A DNA stretch of 64,000 bases from Gracilibacillus halophilus YIM-C55.5 (lineage in GTDB: Bacteria > Bacillota > Bacilli > Bacillales > Amphibacillaceae): the NCBI RefSeq assembly GCF_000359605.1, contig NZ_APML01000019.1:248001-312000 (forward strand). Reading direction: 5' to 3'. The notes under the pieces are model-generated. The model did no database searches. It had not been told where the DNA came from and saw only the letters and a list, made by a program, of their open reading frames with translations. Shown piece after piece: positions 26,990 to 36,307 of this stretch. Numbering within the stretch: position 1 is the first letter of the stretch; every line of letters starts with the position of its first letter. A program made the position numbers and the translations under genes.

Positions 26990-27135
26990 GATATCACCCT
27001 TTCTATATAAAGCATATTCACAGATTATAAACTATTTTCAGAATCATTTAAATAATTTTAAACTTTTTTCTTAGCTAAAATTTTAATTTCGTTTCATCCT
27101 TCAATTACGCTATAATAAGATATCGGAGGGATTAC

Positions 27136-28128
27136 ATGAAAACTTTTACGATCATTGGCGGAGGTGTCGCAGGAGCTTCCATTGCCTATCACTTAGCAGA
27201 ATTCGGACACTCCGTTACGATATATGACCGTTTTGATGAAGGACAAGCGACAACTGCATCTGCCGGGATCATTTGTCCGTGGGTGAGTCAACGTCGCAAC
27301 AAAAAATGGTATCGCCTCGTACAAGAAGGTGCGCGTTACTATCCTGAATTTATCGATGAACTAGAAAATCTTACAGAACAAACAACGGGATATAAACGAA
27401 ATGGTGCGATTAACCTATTTAAAGATGAGCGCATTCAACAGTTAGCCTATGAACGTATTGCTGCTAAACAGGATGATTCACCAGAAATGGGTGATGTGCG
27501 AAAAATGACTAAGGATGAAGTCAAACAAATGCATCCGCATCTGACAACCGCTTATCCAGCAGTCTTTGTTGAAGGTGGCGGTCAAATCAACGGCCATGAT
27601 TTACTTAACGCTTTGAAAGTAGGTATTCAAATGCATGGCGGGAAGTGGATACAACAGGATGTCCATCCAGAGCATTGCGAAGGCACTGTCATTTATACAG
27701 CTGGTGCTTGGGCGACTGAAATCGATCAAGAGCCGGCTGTCCGCCATCAACGCGCGGAACTCCTACACTTATCACTTGATGAAACAAGTACACATCCTAA
27801 CGTACCTATTGTTATGGGCTTAGGACCGATGTATATCGTAGAAACGGGAAGCAATCAATATGCGATTGGGACTACACATGAAGACACAACGGATTTTTCG
27901 ACGACACCGTCAGAAGAAAATCAGCAATACTTACACACCGAAGCAGAGCGGTATTTTCCAGATAGTCACGTGCAAGATCAATCCATTGCCGTCGGATTAC
28001 GCCCGTTTACAAGAGACAACTTACCGTTTATCGGTTTTGTGCAAGAGAATATTTTCGCAGTTAATGGATTGGGATCAACAGGGTTAACGGTAGGACCTGT
28101 CATTGGGAGGGAAGTAGCAGCTATTTAA
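27136..28128 (+). CDS. FAD-dependent amino-acid oxidase-like enzyme (DAO family)
   Basis: 330 residues, somewhat short for the family. FTIIGGGVAGASIAYHLAEFG is the FAD-binding Rossmann motif; TASAGIICPW follows as in DadA/glycine-oxidase-like proteins, and the C-terminus carries GLRPFTRDNLPFIG and NGLGSTGLTVGPVIG. It would deaminate or demethylate a small amino acid. B. subtilis YurR is a plausible relative. CGGAGGGATTAC precedes the ATG. Single gene. Confidence 0.82.
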   Translation: MKTFTIIGGGVAGASIAYHLAEFGHSVTIYDRFDEGQATTASAGIICPWVSQRRNKKWYRLVQEGARYYPEFIDELENLTEQTTGYKRNGAINLFKDERIQQLAYERIAAKQDDSPEMGDVRKMTKDEVKQMHPHLTTAYPAVFVEGGGQINGHDLLNALKVGIQMHGGKWIQQDVHPEHCEGTVIYTAGAWATEIDQEPAVRHQRAELLHLSLDETSTHPNVPIVMGLGPMYIVETGSNQYAIGTTHEDTTDFSTTPSEENQQYLHTEAERYFPDSHVQDQSIAVGLRPFTRDNLPFIGFVQENIFAVNGLGSTGLTVGPVIGREVAAI

Positions 28129-28185
28129 CCGGAAAGAAAACCGTATTACAACTAGACGATTATGGGTATGTATAAATAAAAGAGA

Positions 28186-28336
28186 AATTATCGGGAAATC
28201 TTCCAGATGATTTATGAATTTTCCCGGTAATTTACGGAATACTAGGAAATCGCTTCGATCAATTAAAACTTTTCCTGCTAATATAAAAATTACTGGGAAA
28301 TGTAAGCTTTGCAAAGCCTTTCTTTCCCAGTAATAC
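28186..28336. repeat. three degenerate 51-bp units of the TTTCCCGGTAAT/ATTACTGGGAAAT repeat
   Basis: Versions of A(C/T)(T/C)(G/A)GGAAAT occur at 28190, 28241 and 28292 (51 apart), alternating with the inverted TTTTCCCGGTAAT or TTTTCCTGCTAAT. The last unit forms a long hairpin, ATTACTGGGAAA (28290-28301) with TTTCCCAGTAAT (28323-28334). The same family forms the array at 41797-42212. Confidence 0.75.
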
Positions 28337-28362
28337 ATTACATCGAAGCTTCCCTCTTCCGT

Positions 28363-28827
28363 TTACCGCTCATAAATTACACGTGTATCACTAAACAGGT
28401 CATGAATGCCTTGTTTTTCTGTAGTAAAAGCGACACAGGCGTACAGTATAAACAGAAATCCAAAAACACGATGAATAAATCTTCCAACCAATTCACGAAT
28501 GAGTAAATCACTCCATCGTAACGGCTTTGTATCATGGCGAATCACTTTTAATCCAAAGATCATCTTCCCTAAGGTTTGTTGGAAAAACTTCGTCATCAAT
28601 AAGAAATACAGATAGAAGATGACAGAACCAATAATCCCGGTAACCGTCCAAAAACCAACATCCATACTAAAGCCATCTTCGATAAATTTAAATGGAATGA
28701 GCAAAATACCACTTACGCTCGATACGATGATTAAATCAACAAGGTACGCCCAAAATCGCATCCAAAAACCAGCATATCGAATTTCATTGACATTTGTTGT
28801 CGCATAATCCGCATGTTCTTCCATCAT
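28363..28827 (-). CDS. yteJ: RDD-family membrane protein, YteJ-like
   Basis: 154 residues starting at the ATG at 28827, which has GGGAGGTG five bases upstream; the longer frame lacks such a site. The RDD domain shows as RYAGFWMRFWAYLVDLII, then two helices, QQTLGKMIFGLKVI and a final helix. It lies directly downstream of sppA on the same strand, as yteJ does in B. subtilis. Function unknown; thought to act in membrane stress together with SppA. Confidence 0.85.
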   Translation of the reverse strand: MMEEHADYATTNVNEIRYAGFWMRFWAYLVDLIIVSSVSGILLIPFKFIEDGFSMDVGFWTVTGIIGSVIFYLYFLLMTKFFQQTLGKMIFGLKVIRHDTKPLRWSDLLIRELVGRFIHRVFGFLFILYACVAFTTEKQGIHDLFSDTRVIYER

Positions 28828-28840
28828 ACTGACACCTCCC

Positions 28841-29842
28841 TTATTTTGAATATAAATACATGGCACGTGGCGCATTCGATTGTTGTAATAATTCTTTAAC
28901 ACCCGTTAAATCTACTTTTGACTGGAACATACTCTGTACAGATCCACCTAACATTTGACCGAAACCGATGCCTTTTTCATATTCTACGACTTTCGCATTT
29001 CCTAACTCATTATCTTCTTTCATCATCGCAATCGTATCTTCTAAGCTTCCCAATTCGTCAACTAATCCATTTTCTTGCGCTTGTGAACCAGTATATACTC
29101 TTCCGTCACCTAATTCGCGTACACGTTCTTGAGTCATATCTCTACCATCAACAATAACTTGCACAAAATCATCATACATGTCATCAATCATCGACTGTAA
29201 GATATCGCGTTCTTCATCCGTCATATCGCGAAAAGTTGACAGGATATCTTTGTGCTCACCACTCTTAATCGTATTCATGTCAATACCTAGTTGGTCAGCT
29301 AATTCAGCAAAATTATAGTTTTGCATAATCACACCGATGGAACCAGTAAGTGTAGCGTTATGTGCTACGATCTTATCAGCAGGCGCAGACACATAATACC
29401 CGCCAGATGCCGCGGTATTCCCCATTGACACATAAACAGGCTTTTCGTATTCTTCTTTAATCTCTACAATTTTGTCATGGATTTCGGCACTTTCTACAAC
29501 ACCACCACCTGGTGTGTTCACTCGCAGAATAATGCCTTTCACGCTATTGTCTTCTCCTGCTTTTTCTAACTTATCTAAAAACGTTCGGTGACTATATGCG
29601 CTCGTATTCAGCACAGAACTCGATGTTGTGTTTTGAATCACACCATTTAAGTGAAGCACAGCAATTTTATCTAAACTGGACCCAGTTTCCACTACCTTTT
29701 CGCTAATACCATCATCTGAAGTTGTGCTAAACATCTCAGAAAAATCTGCCGAAGCCATACTCGACAATGCTTGAACACCAATCGAAGCAACGAACAAACC
29801 GATTGCCACCAACAGTGCTAGCCAACGCTTTTTACTCATCAT
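28841..29842 (-). CDS. sppA: signal peptide peptidase SppA
   Basis: 333 residues from the ATG at 29842: GGAGG lies 8 bases before it, whereas the ATG at 29857 is itself part of that site. One N-terminal membrane anchor, then a S49 protease domain with the nucleophile Ser in MGNTAASGGYYVSAP, GSIGVIMQNY and the Lys in IKSGEHKDIL (Ser-Lys dyad). It forms a membrane-bound octameric protease that degrades leftover signal peptides and, in B. subtilis, helps resist lantibiotics together with YteJ. Confidence 0.93.
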   Translation of the reverse strand: MMSKKRWLALLVAIGLFVASIGVQALSSMASADFSEMFSTTSDDGISEKVVETGSSLDKIAVLHLNGVIQNTTSSSVLNTSAYSHRTFLDKLEKAGEDNSVKGIILRVNTPGGGVVESAEIHDKIVEIKEEYEKPVYVSMGNTAASGGYYVSAPADKIVAHNATLTGSIGVIMQNYNFAELADQLGIDMNTIKSGEHKDILSTFRDMTDEERDILQSMIDDMYDDFVQVIVDGRDMTQERVRELGDGRVYTGSQAQENGLVDELGSLEDTIAMMKEDNELGNAKVVEYEKGIGFGQMLGGSVQSMFQSKVDLTGVKELLQQSNAPRAMYLYSK

Positions 29843-30056
29843 ATATAACTCCTCCATTTCTACTTAAAAATTCACGCACAAATCTCATGATAAATGAATT
29901 TGAAACATTTGGCAAAAATTATACAGTCGATATAATATTCACGTTATATCCAGTTATGAATACGTACAAAACTGAAGTAAGTTTCAATAAAAATTTAAAA
30001 AATTCCGATCCCACCTCTAAATGTTTATGAAATGGCAAATTCTTTTTAACTACGGA

Positions 30057-30929
30057 TCAACGTTTCCGTTTATTTTCATACATCTTTTTATCAGCACGAG
30101 TGATAATTCGGTCAATATCTTCTTCTGATTCAATATGTTGTGCTTCTTGCTTCGAAATTGAGGTCTTGCCATAAGACAATGAGGCGATTCGACTACACTT
30201 TTGAAACTCTTCATTGATTTGTTCGAAATATTTATCATAATCATTCTCGTTTAAGTCCATCGTCACGATCACAAATTCATCTCCACCGAACCTAAAAGTA
30301 TGTGTGAAGTAAGGTGTAATGATCTCCGCAAAATTCCTTAAGAGTTGATCACCTTGCTTATGACCATAAGAATCATTCACTAGCTTAAATTGATTAAAAT
30401 CAATCATAATAAAAGTAAGTCGTTCCCATTGCGCTTCGTCGATCACTTCAAAAATATATTCATATAAATATTCGCGATTATACAATCCAGTGAGTGAGTC
30501 GGTAATACTATTCATCCGTAATTCTTCCATTTGGCTTTGCAATTGATGTTCGAGTTGCGCTTTTTCTTCAAATAACTGTGATAACTTTCGATTCGTATCC
30601 ATTAAAGATGAAATCGACTTCATATAAGAATCTGGATATGGCACTAATAATAGAGATAGATTTTGATCCTGAATATAATGTAATAAGTAAGGAGACGCCG
30701 TATCGTTCGTTTTTACATACACATCAGACACACCCGACGTTTCATCACTAGCAATAATTGATTGAAGACGCTCTTTTGACCGTTGATCAATGAACTCATA
30801 CATATGATGACAGTTACTGAGCCCGTCTCCATACCCATCTATAATTTCACCAGTTGGCGTGATATCAACAAATAAAATACCTGTCTCCTCTATAACCGTC
30901 AATAAATGGTTCATTAAATCTTTTGGCAT
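30057..30929 (-). CDS. diguanylate cyclase with N-terminal PAS-like domain
   Basis: 290 residues from the ATG at 30929, chosen because AAGGAG precedes it by 7 bases; the gene overlaps the end of the upstream gene by 16 bases. A PAS-like region (1-115) is joined by a coiled-coil linker (about 125-160) to a GGDEF domain with SITDSLTGLYNREY, the substrate motif FRFGGDEF and YGHKQGDQLL. The product would be c-di-GMP. The RxxD inhibitory site is absent before FRFGGDEF. No membrane segment. Translational coupling with the B12-binding protein upstream suggests a joint signalling unit. Confidence 0.9.
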   Translation of the reverse strand: MPKDLMNHLLTVIEETGILFVDITPTGEIIDGYGDGLSNCHHMYEFIDQRSKERLQSIIASDETSGVSDVYVKTNDTASPYLLHYIQDQNLSLLLVPYPDSYMKSISSLMDTNRKLSQLFEEKAQLEHQLQSQMEELRMNSITDSLTGLYNREYLYEYIFEVIDEAQWERLTFIMIDFNQFKLVNDSYGHKQGDQLLRNFAEIITPYFTHTFRFGGDEFVIVTMDLNENDYDKYFEQINEEFQKCSRIASLSYGKTSISKQEAQHIESEEDIDRIITRADKKMYENKRKR

Positions 30930-31591
30930 GACAATTCTCCTTGACCATTCGTCTTCACATCCAGCCACTCATACAGATCATATGCATTCCAAAAGAAATA
31001 ATCAACGTCCATCATTTGAATAAATAATGGATCTTGATGAAAAACATATCCACCGATCATGATTTTACTATTTATTAATGTTGGCTCATTTCGAATCGCA
31101 TGTATCAAATGTTGAGCATACGATACTTGTGAAGCCAATGTAATAGAAAATGCAATATAATGTGGTTGCATATTGACGAGTGCAGGAAGAATATCTTGAT
31201 TGGGAACATCAGGGCCAAAGAAAGTTGTTTGATACCCAAATTCTCTAAAAATATTTTGTACAATTTGTATGCCTAAATAATGTTGATTCGTTTCAATTGA
31301 AAATATGGCCACTTGCTTATGATGATCAGACACATGCTTCAATGATGTAGAAGCCATTTTCGTTAAAATAAATTGTGAAATAGCTGTTGCAATATGCTCA
31401 TCCGCGACTGAAATTTGATTACGATTCCACATCTCACCTATTTCATACATCGCGCACGTAATAGCAACATAAACATCAATAACGGGGAAGTCTTCTTCTA
31501 ATACATGATTTATAAACATATCGGTTTCATGCAATTGACCTGTTAAAATATGTTTTATGTATTCTTGTTGTATCTCTTCGATGGTGTGCAT
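30914..31591 (-). CDS. B12-binding photosensor-like protein (CarH/LitR-type sensor without DNA-binding domain)
   Basis: 225 residues: an N-terminal four-helix B12-binding cap (1-85) and a C-terminal Rossmann B12-binding domain (90-225). The cap carries Trp55-x9-Glu65-His66 (WNRNQISVADEH), the signature of adenosylcobalamin photoreceptors of the CarH/LitR type. The lower-ligand motif reads NQHYLG with His104 kept, although the usual acidic residue two positions before is Asn. There is no MerR domain. The stop overlaps the start of the diguanylate cyclase gene by 16 bases. Light- or B12-controlled c-di-GMP synthesis is an inference. Confidence 0.8.
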   Translation of the reverse strand: MHTIEEIQQEYIKHILTGQLHETDMFINHVLEEDFPVIDVYVAITCAMYEIGEMWNRNQISVADEHIATAISQFILTKMASTSLKHVSDHHKQVAIFSIETNQHYLGIQIVQNIFREFGYQTTFFGPDVPNQDILPALVNMQPHYIAFSITLASQVSYAQHLIHAIRNEPTLINSKIMIGGYVFHQDPLFIQMMDVDYFFWNAYDLYEWLDVKTNGQGELSCQKI

Positions 31592-31903
31592 TTATCACAT
31601 TACCTTTCCAGATCCATGGTTATAACGAATCGATCGTTCATGGGGATCACGCATTCGACATTAGTTCTATTTTATCATTCTATTTACGAAGTGTCATTTC
31701 ATATTAAATACTAGAGATTATAGGAAATAAGCGAAATATTTTACCAGTTAATATGTTTCATGTATTCTAGTCCATAATGACTCCTTTTAGATCGGATGGC
31801 GAATGAGGACATATAATTTCCGATGCAAAGTTTTTATGCATAAGCACTCATTTTATAATGATAGATTTTTTGATAGCTGTGAGAGATAAGGACGTGTGAA
31901 CGA
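31592..31903. other. divergent intergenic region
   Basis: 312 AT-rich bases between the B12-protein gene and the patatin gene, which point away from each other. TATAAT at 31854-31859 could serve the patatin gene; its -35 is weak. No gene or repeat seen. Confidence 0.5.
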
Positions 31904-32776
31904 ATGATTGACGATACAGGACTTATTTTAGAAGGTGGCGGCATGAGAGGAGCATATACGTGTGGTGTGCTAGACTTCTTTCATGATCAGCAACTCGACT
32001 TTCCTCTTGTTTCAACCGCTTCTTCTGGTGCACTGATTGGTAGCTCGTATGTAGCCAATCAACGAGGCCGCAACCATAAAATTTTACAAGAATTATTAAA
32101 AAACAAGGAATCAATATCTTTTAAACGGATGATTCTTGAGAAAGAATTATTTAATATGGATTATATTTTCAATCAAATTCCGAATCAAATCGTACCACTC
32201 GATTTTGAGTCTTTTTCTACATCTGCAAAATCCTTCGTTATCGGAACGACGAATTTATATGATGGCAATACGATTTATTTTGATCAGTTTCGAACAGAGC
32301 AAGATTTATTAAAAATTATTCAAGCATCCAGTTCATTACCTATTTTATCGAAGGGGGTATTATATAATCAGAAAAAACTGATGGATGGTGGCATTTCAGA
32401 TCCTATCCCTATCCAACCTTCGATAGACAAAGGATATCAGAAGCATGTCGTTATATTAACCCGAAATAAAGGATATGTAAAAAAACCGACCAAATTAAAA
32501 TGGTTATTTCAAACCGTATTTAAAGAAAAGCCTGATTTTGTTCGGACATTGTTATATCGCCATAATAAATATAATCAAACGATGGCCATGCTTGAAGAAT
32601 TGGTGAAAGAAAATCGTGTGTTCATCTTCCAACCGGAACAACCTTTGACCGTTAGCCGAATTGACAAAAATCATAACAAACTTGAGGAATTATATATACA
32701 AGGATACGAAGAAGCCAAAGCACGATATGATGAATTATTGTTTTTCTTAAATAACACAAAACAAACCGTTTCATAG
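31904..32776 (+). CDS. patatin-like phospholipase
   Basis: 290 residues. The oxyanion motif is LILEGGGMRGAYTCGVLDF, and the Asp of the dyad is in LMDGGISDPIPI. The nucleophile region reads STASSGALIG, that is T-A-S-S-G in place of the usual GxSxG, so the first Gly is replaced; the serine itself is present. The protein fits the YjjU/YlbK-like bacterial patatins, which hydrolyse lipid ester bonds in the cytoplasm. AGATAAGGACG lies before the ATG; single gene. Confidence 0.87.
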   Translation: MIDDTGLILEGGGMRGAYTCGVLDFFHDQQLDFPLVSTASSGALIGSSYVANQRGRNHKILQELLKNKESISFKRMILEKELFNMDYIFNQIPNQIVPLDFESFSTSAKSFVIGTTNLYDGNTIYFDQFRTEQDLLKIIQASSSLPILSKGVLYNQKKLMDGGISDPIPIQPSIDKGYQKHVVILTRNKGYVKKPTKLKWLFQTVFKEKPDFVRTLLYRHNKYNQTMAMLEELVKENRVFIFQPEQPLTVSRIDKNHNKLEELYIQGYEEAKARYDELLFFLNNTKQTVS

Positions 32777-32841
32777 AAGAAGGAGATTCGAACGATAGAT
32801 AGGTTTTCGTTCGTGAGGCATTTAGGTGAGTCTCCTTCTTC
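32776..32841. repeat. long imperfect hairpin after the patatin gene
   Basis: GAAGAAGGAGA (32776-32786) pairs with TCTCCTTCTTC (32831-32841); inside, CGAACGA faces CGTTCG. No T-run follows directly; the next hairpin (32866) is the likely terminator. Confidence 0.6.
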
Positions 32842-32865
32842 ATGCAACAGTTCTGCCTTTTTGTA

Positions 32866-32910
32866 GACCTTCCTTTGTTAGATTATAGAAAATAAAGGAA
32901 GGTCGTTTTT
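32866..32910 (+). terminator. terminator downstream of the patatin gene
   Basis: GACCTTCCTTT (32866-32876) pairs with AAAGGAAGGTC (32894-32904), then GTTTTTGT. Confidence 0.8.
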
Positions 32911-32953
32911 GTATAGCCAGCTTAGCGATTAGTACAAACCATACGCAATACGT

Positions 32954-33505
32954 TTAGATAGCTTGCGAACCAAAAATAGCTTTCACTTCTTGTTCCAATT
33001 CATTGATCATCGTAAACTCTACTTTTCTATTCGATAATGCTTGAACGATATTGCCATAATACCAATGCTGGTCATGTTTACCCCGCTTGAATCGTTGCCA
33101 TATTTGATCGCCTTGCTCTTCAAAATCACTCCGAATCGAACGTAGATTGTTCAATTTATCGGCAACAATAACTTGTATTTCTTCTAAAGATGCACTCTCT
33201 AATGCATCAATTGTATGTTTTTTTCTTTGTTCCCATGATAAAGTCTTATCTTGTTCAGATGCTGCTTGTACGAGAAATGCTACTCGTTCGCCAAACGTTT
33301 CTATTAATTGCTCAAATGTCACATCTGTATCTTCAAGGGTATCATGTAAAATCCCAGCCGCAATTACTTCATCAGAACAATCCGCCTTTTGTAAAAGCAT
33401 GCCCACTGCAAATGGATGGGAAATGTACGGGATATCAGTGGCTTTTCTTGATTGATGTTTATGCGCTTTTGCTGCAAAATTAATCGCATTTTCGATGAGA
33501 TCCAT
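32954..33505 (-). CDS. HD-domain small alarmone hydrolase-like protein
   Basis: 183 residues resembling the stand-alone HD hydrolase part of RelA/SpoT (MESH1-like): YISHPFAVGMLL, His54-Asp55 with Glu58-Asp59 in ILHDTLEDTD, and VADKLNNLRSI, all expected for Mn-dependent (p)ppGpp hydrolases. No synthetase or regulatory domain is present. It may lower alarmone levels or hydrolyse a related nucleotide. AGGAGATGG precedes the ATG. Related HD proteins are often annotated only as phosphohydrolases. Confidence 0.78.
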   Translation of the reverse strand: MDLIENAINFAAKAHKHQSRKATDIPYISHPFAVGMLLQKADCSDEVIAAGILHDTLEDTDVTFEQLIETFGERVAFLVQAASEQDKTLSWEQRKKHTIDALESASLEEIQVIVADKLNNLRSIRSDFEEQGDQIWQRFKRGKHDQHWYYGNIVQALSNRKVEFTMINELEQEVKAIFGSQAI

Positions 33506-33567
33506 AATGAGTCCATCTCCTTCTAAAAAAACTGTGAAAGTCGGTTAAGTAAATAGAAACTTTACAT

Positions 33568-33589
33568 GATCAACTTTGAAAAGTTGATC
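33568..33589. repeat. near-perfect palindrome
   Basis: GATCAACTTT (33568-33577) and AAAGTTGATC (33580-33589) with a two-base centre, upstream of the HD gene and just past the end of the zinc-ribbon gene. It could be an operator of the HD gene or a terminator remnant. Confidence 0.5.
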
Positions 33590-33615
33590 AAAAACAAAAA
33601 ATAAAATGCCTTGTT

Positions 33616-34824
33616 TTAAGATAGTGGCTTCTCCTTATATTGTTCGATCCAATACTTGTAATAAGGGTTCGTCCAAGTGGAACCGTCATAAAAGGTAACG
33701 TTTTTCACACATGACATTACTTCTGAGATGCTGTGCTCCTCAGCGAGTTCCCAACCGCTATTATGACCAAATGTATCTCCCGCTACTATGTTAACATTAT
33801 CTGCGAATCCCATATATTCATACTGACCGCCTGAAAAATCATAGTTTCCTTCAATTTTAACTGGATAGCCATTTTCATCAAATCCTAACATACCGACTTT
33901 AACGCTTTTGATCGTTTTGTCGGAAATGTTCTTCATGATGACTTGAATCATATCAGGATATAGAATTTTGTTGTCAGTTGATTGTTCTACGATTTGCGTG
34001 CTATTTACTGTGACGATTTGTTCTTCTTTTGCTTGTCTGATCTTCTTTTCACGTTCAGCTTGCTTTCTTTTTTCTAGTTCTTCTTCATACGTTTCCTTTT
34101 TAGAAATAATATCTGTATCGTTTGGTAATACATCATGTACGTCGTCAAGAACGGCAATTGCTTCTTCTAATTTTTCATCAGATGCATGATTCTCGGCCGT
34201 TTTTATCGCTTTACTTTTCGCATTTTCACTTAATTCATCAATCTTTTCTTGTGCTGATTCATAATTTACGGCTTTCTCAATTACTTTGTCAAAAGATTGA
34301 ATCGCTTCGATATATCGATCGCTATCCGCATGCTCCAAGCCTTTTTTATAAGCAATGCGGGACCCATGAAGTTCTTCTATATCATCTTTCATTTGATCGA
34401 CTTCATCCGAAACTAAATCAGTTTTTTCAATCGTTTCTAATTTGGTAATGGCCGTATCAAAATCTATACTCTCATTCAAATAGTCATTTTTTATATTAGA
34501 TAATTCGTCTTGTAAAAATGAGTTCACAGCGTTTTCGTCATCTGTATTACCTTTAATATGATCTTGATAGACTGTATTAGCTGCAGCGTAGTCATTCGAG
34601 CTAATTTCTGATTTGAATTGTCTGATTGGATTATTGATATAAAGAAAGATGACTGTTGAGACTACTAATACAACAACCACTGTAAATATCGTCATTAAAC
34701 TCTTTTTGTTCGTAAACGTAAATCGGCGCTTATTTTGTTCACTTATTGGTTCCAAATTACTACCGCAATGACGGCAAAATTTACTATCGCTTTGATTTTG
34801 GGTATTACATTTTGAACATAACAA
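33616..34824 (-). CDS. membrane-anchored zinc-ribbon protein with extracytoplasmic DUF5780-like domain
   Basis: 402 residues: an N-terminal four-Cys zinc ribbon (CSKCNTQNQSDSKFCRHCG), one membrane helix at about 40-63, a long helical and coiled-coil region (about 70-275) with TPR-like features, and a C-terminal beta-rich domain (about 280-395) similar to DUF5780 domains. The ribbon would be cytoplasmic and the rest outside. It starts 36 bases after the DUF4145 gene on the same strand, so they form a two-gene operon. Function unknown. Confidence 0.75.
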   Translation of the reverse strand: MLCSKCNTQNQSDSKFCRHCGSNLEPISEQNKRRFTFTNKKSLMTIFTVVVVLVVSTVIFLYINNPIRQFKSEISSNDYAAANTVYQDHIKGNTDDENAVNSFLQDELSNIKNDYLNESIDFDTAITKLETIEKTDLVSDEVDQMKDDIEELHGSRIAYKKGLEHADSDRYIEAIQSFDKVIEKAVNYESAQEKIDELSENAKSKAIKTAENHASDEKLEEAIAVLDDVHDVLPNDTDIISKKETYEEELEKRKQAEREKKIRQAKEEQIVTVNSTQIVEQSTDNKILYPDMIQVIMKNISDKTIKSVKVGMLGFDENGYPVKIEGNYDFSGGQYEYMGFADNVNIVAGDTFGHNSGWELAEEHSISEVMSCVKNVTFYDGSTWTNPYYKYWIEQYKEKPLS

Positions 34825-34860
34825 ATTTATCTCTCCTTGATGTGATTCAATATAAAGTGA

Positions 34861-35964
34861 CTATTTTCCGAGTAGCTGTCGAAATAACTTTTCTACTTTT
34901 CCGATTCCAACCTGTTCATACTTCGCTAAAATTAACAATTCTTGTGGTAATTGACGCACATATTCAATACCGTCTTCTTTTAACTGCCGCAAAAAGTCAG
35001 GAAATCCAGTGAAATGCTCTTCGGTTAACGGAATCGATGCGAGTCGCTCCGTCATGATGATGTATTCCTCACGGAAGAAAAGGAACAACTCCCCAGGACG
35101 ATCTTGCATAATTTTTCGGCGTATTCGCTCATGTTCGATAAATGTAACGAGATCATCGAATAACATTTGTTCATTCGTCTCGTTATATCTTTTTACATGC
35201 GAGGATATGCCTTCTAAACATACTGGCAATTCACTCATAATACGAGCTTGTTGCGCACCACCTAAAGCAATCATAAACCGCTCTGAATTCTCAAAACGCT
35301 GAGGTAATAAAAAAGCATCCCTTAAGAAATAAGGAATATCAATTGATTGATCCTTGAAATATAACGTTCGAACAATTGTCTCGCCAGGTACATGAACCGG
35401 TTCATCTTCTCGTGCCATCGTATGATCTTCATTTTGTTCAAGGTCTGATAGAGATTGAAAACGATCAATTAACCGATCTTCTAACTCTTGTAATCTGAAT
35501 TCTAGCTCCTGAATATCATACGTATGATCCAGTTTGGTTGAAGGATCTTGATAAGCTGGCACCTCTATAGCTGGGGAAGCATACACTTCTACAAACCATC
35601 GAATTACAATGTAAAGTGATTCCCATACAGTTAACGCTTCTAAATAACGAAAAGGACGTGTCTGGTGTGATGCCTCATTGCCAAACTTTCTAATTTGATG
35701 CAGTGCATGTAATTGCTTTTCTGTTACTAAATCATTGGCTTTCAATAAATGCAAACGATCTGTTAAGCTGTCACAGCCTATATCAGACATTTTTTCAATA
35801 TTTATGACTCGCTGCACCACACCTTCAATGAAAGTCCGTGAATGAGTGAGCATCGTCCTTGGACTTGTGAAGACACTATTTTCTAATTCCATGGCAATCG
35901 ATGCTAATTCGGTGGATACATCGTTAAGAAATTTATAGTAGTATTGGTTTTTAACTCCAAGCAT
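34861..35964 (-). CDS. DUF4145-type (HEPN-like) protein
   Basis: 367 residues from the ATG at 35964, which has GAGGT upstream; the ATG at 36006 does not. The N-terminal 110 residues match DUF4145 as found in type I restriction HsdR subunits and stand-alone proteins: SRTFIEGVVQRVI, LHLLKANDLVTEKQ and the Arg...His motif in IRKFGNEASH. A coiled coil follows near residues 155-175. The C-terminal half is not recognised. It is divergent from the helicase-nuclease-LexA gene and in one operon with the zinc-ribbon membrane protein. Confidence 0.72.
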   Translation of the reverse strand: MLGVKNQYYYKFLNDVSTELASIAMELENSVFTSPRTMLTHSRTFIEGVVQRVINIEKMSDIGCDSLTDRLHLLKANDLVTEKQLHALHQIRKFGNEASHQTRPFRYLEALTVWESLYIVIRWFVEVYASPAIEVPAYQDPSTKLDHTYDIQELEFRLQELEDRLIDRFQSLSDLEQNEDHTMAREDEPVHVPGETIVRTLYFKDQSIDIPYFLRDAFLLPQRFENSERFMIALGGAQQARIMSELPVCLEGISSHVKRYNETNEQMLFDDLVTFIEHERIRRKIMQDRPGELFLFFREEYIIMTERLASIPLTEEHFTGFPDFLRQLKEDGIEYVRQLPQELLILAKYEQVGIGKVEKLFRQLLGK

Positions 35965-36307
35965 GTAATACCTCGCTTTTCTTGAATAAAGAATACTAAT
36001 TTTCATTTTAATGAAGTATGTGGTAATATATATGTCGAATTTAAAACTATCTCATTGTGCTTAGCACTTCCTTTTTCCAAACGAGTGTTAATTCGTGAAA
36101 TAATATAGTTAAATTATACCGCATCTTTTGGCCTATTCCAACCAATCAATCACCAATGATGGAAATATTTTATTTTTACTTATCTTAAAAAATGCACGAA
36201 TCATAGCACATTATATCAAAAATAAACGTATTCGCCCCCTTTTTCTTGATTCCATTTATGGTAAAATGAGTATAAAGTATCGCACGTTGTTATCGGAGGT
36301 ACATATT
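35965..36307. other. divergent promoter region of the helicase fusion
   Basis: 343 bases between the DUF4145 gene and the helicase fusion. TTGATT (36246-36251) with TATAAA (36271-36276) is a possible plus-strand promoter with a long 19-base spacer. The open frame upstream of 36308 lacks a ribosome binding site. No convincing LexA box was found. Confidence 0.45.
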
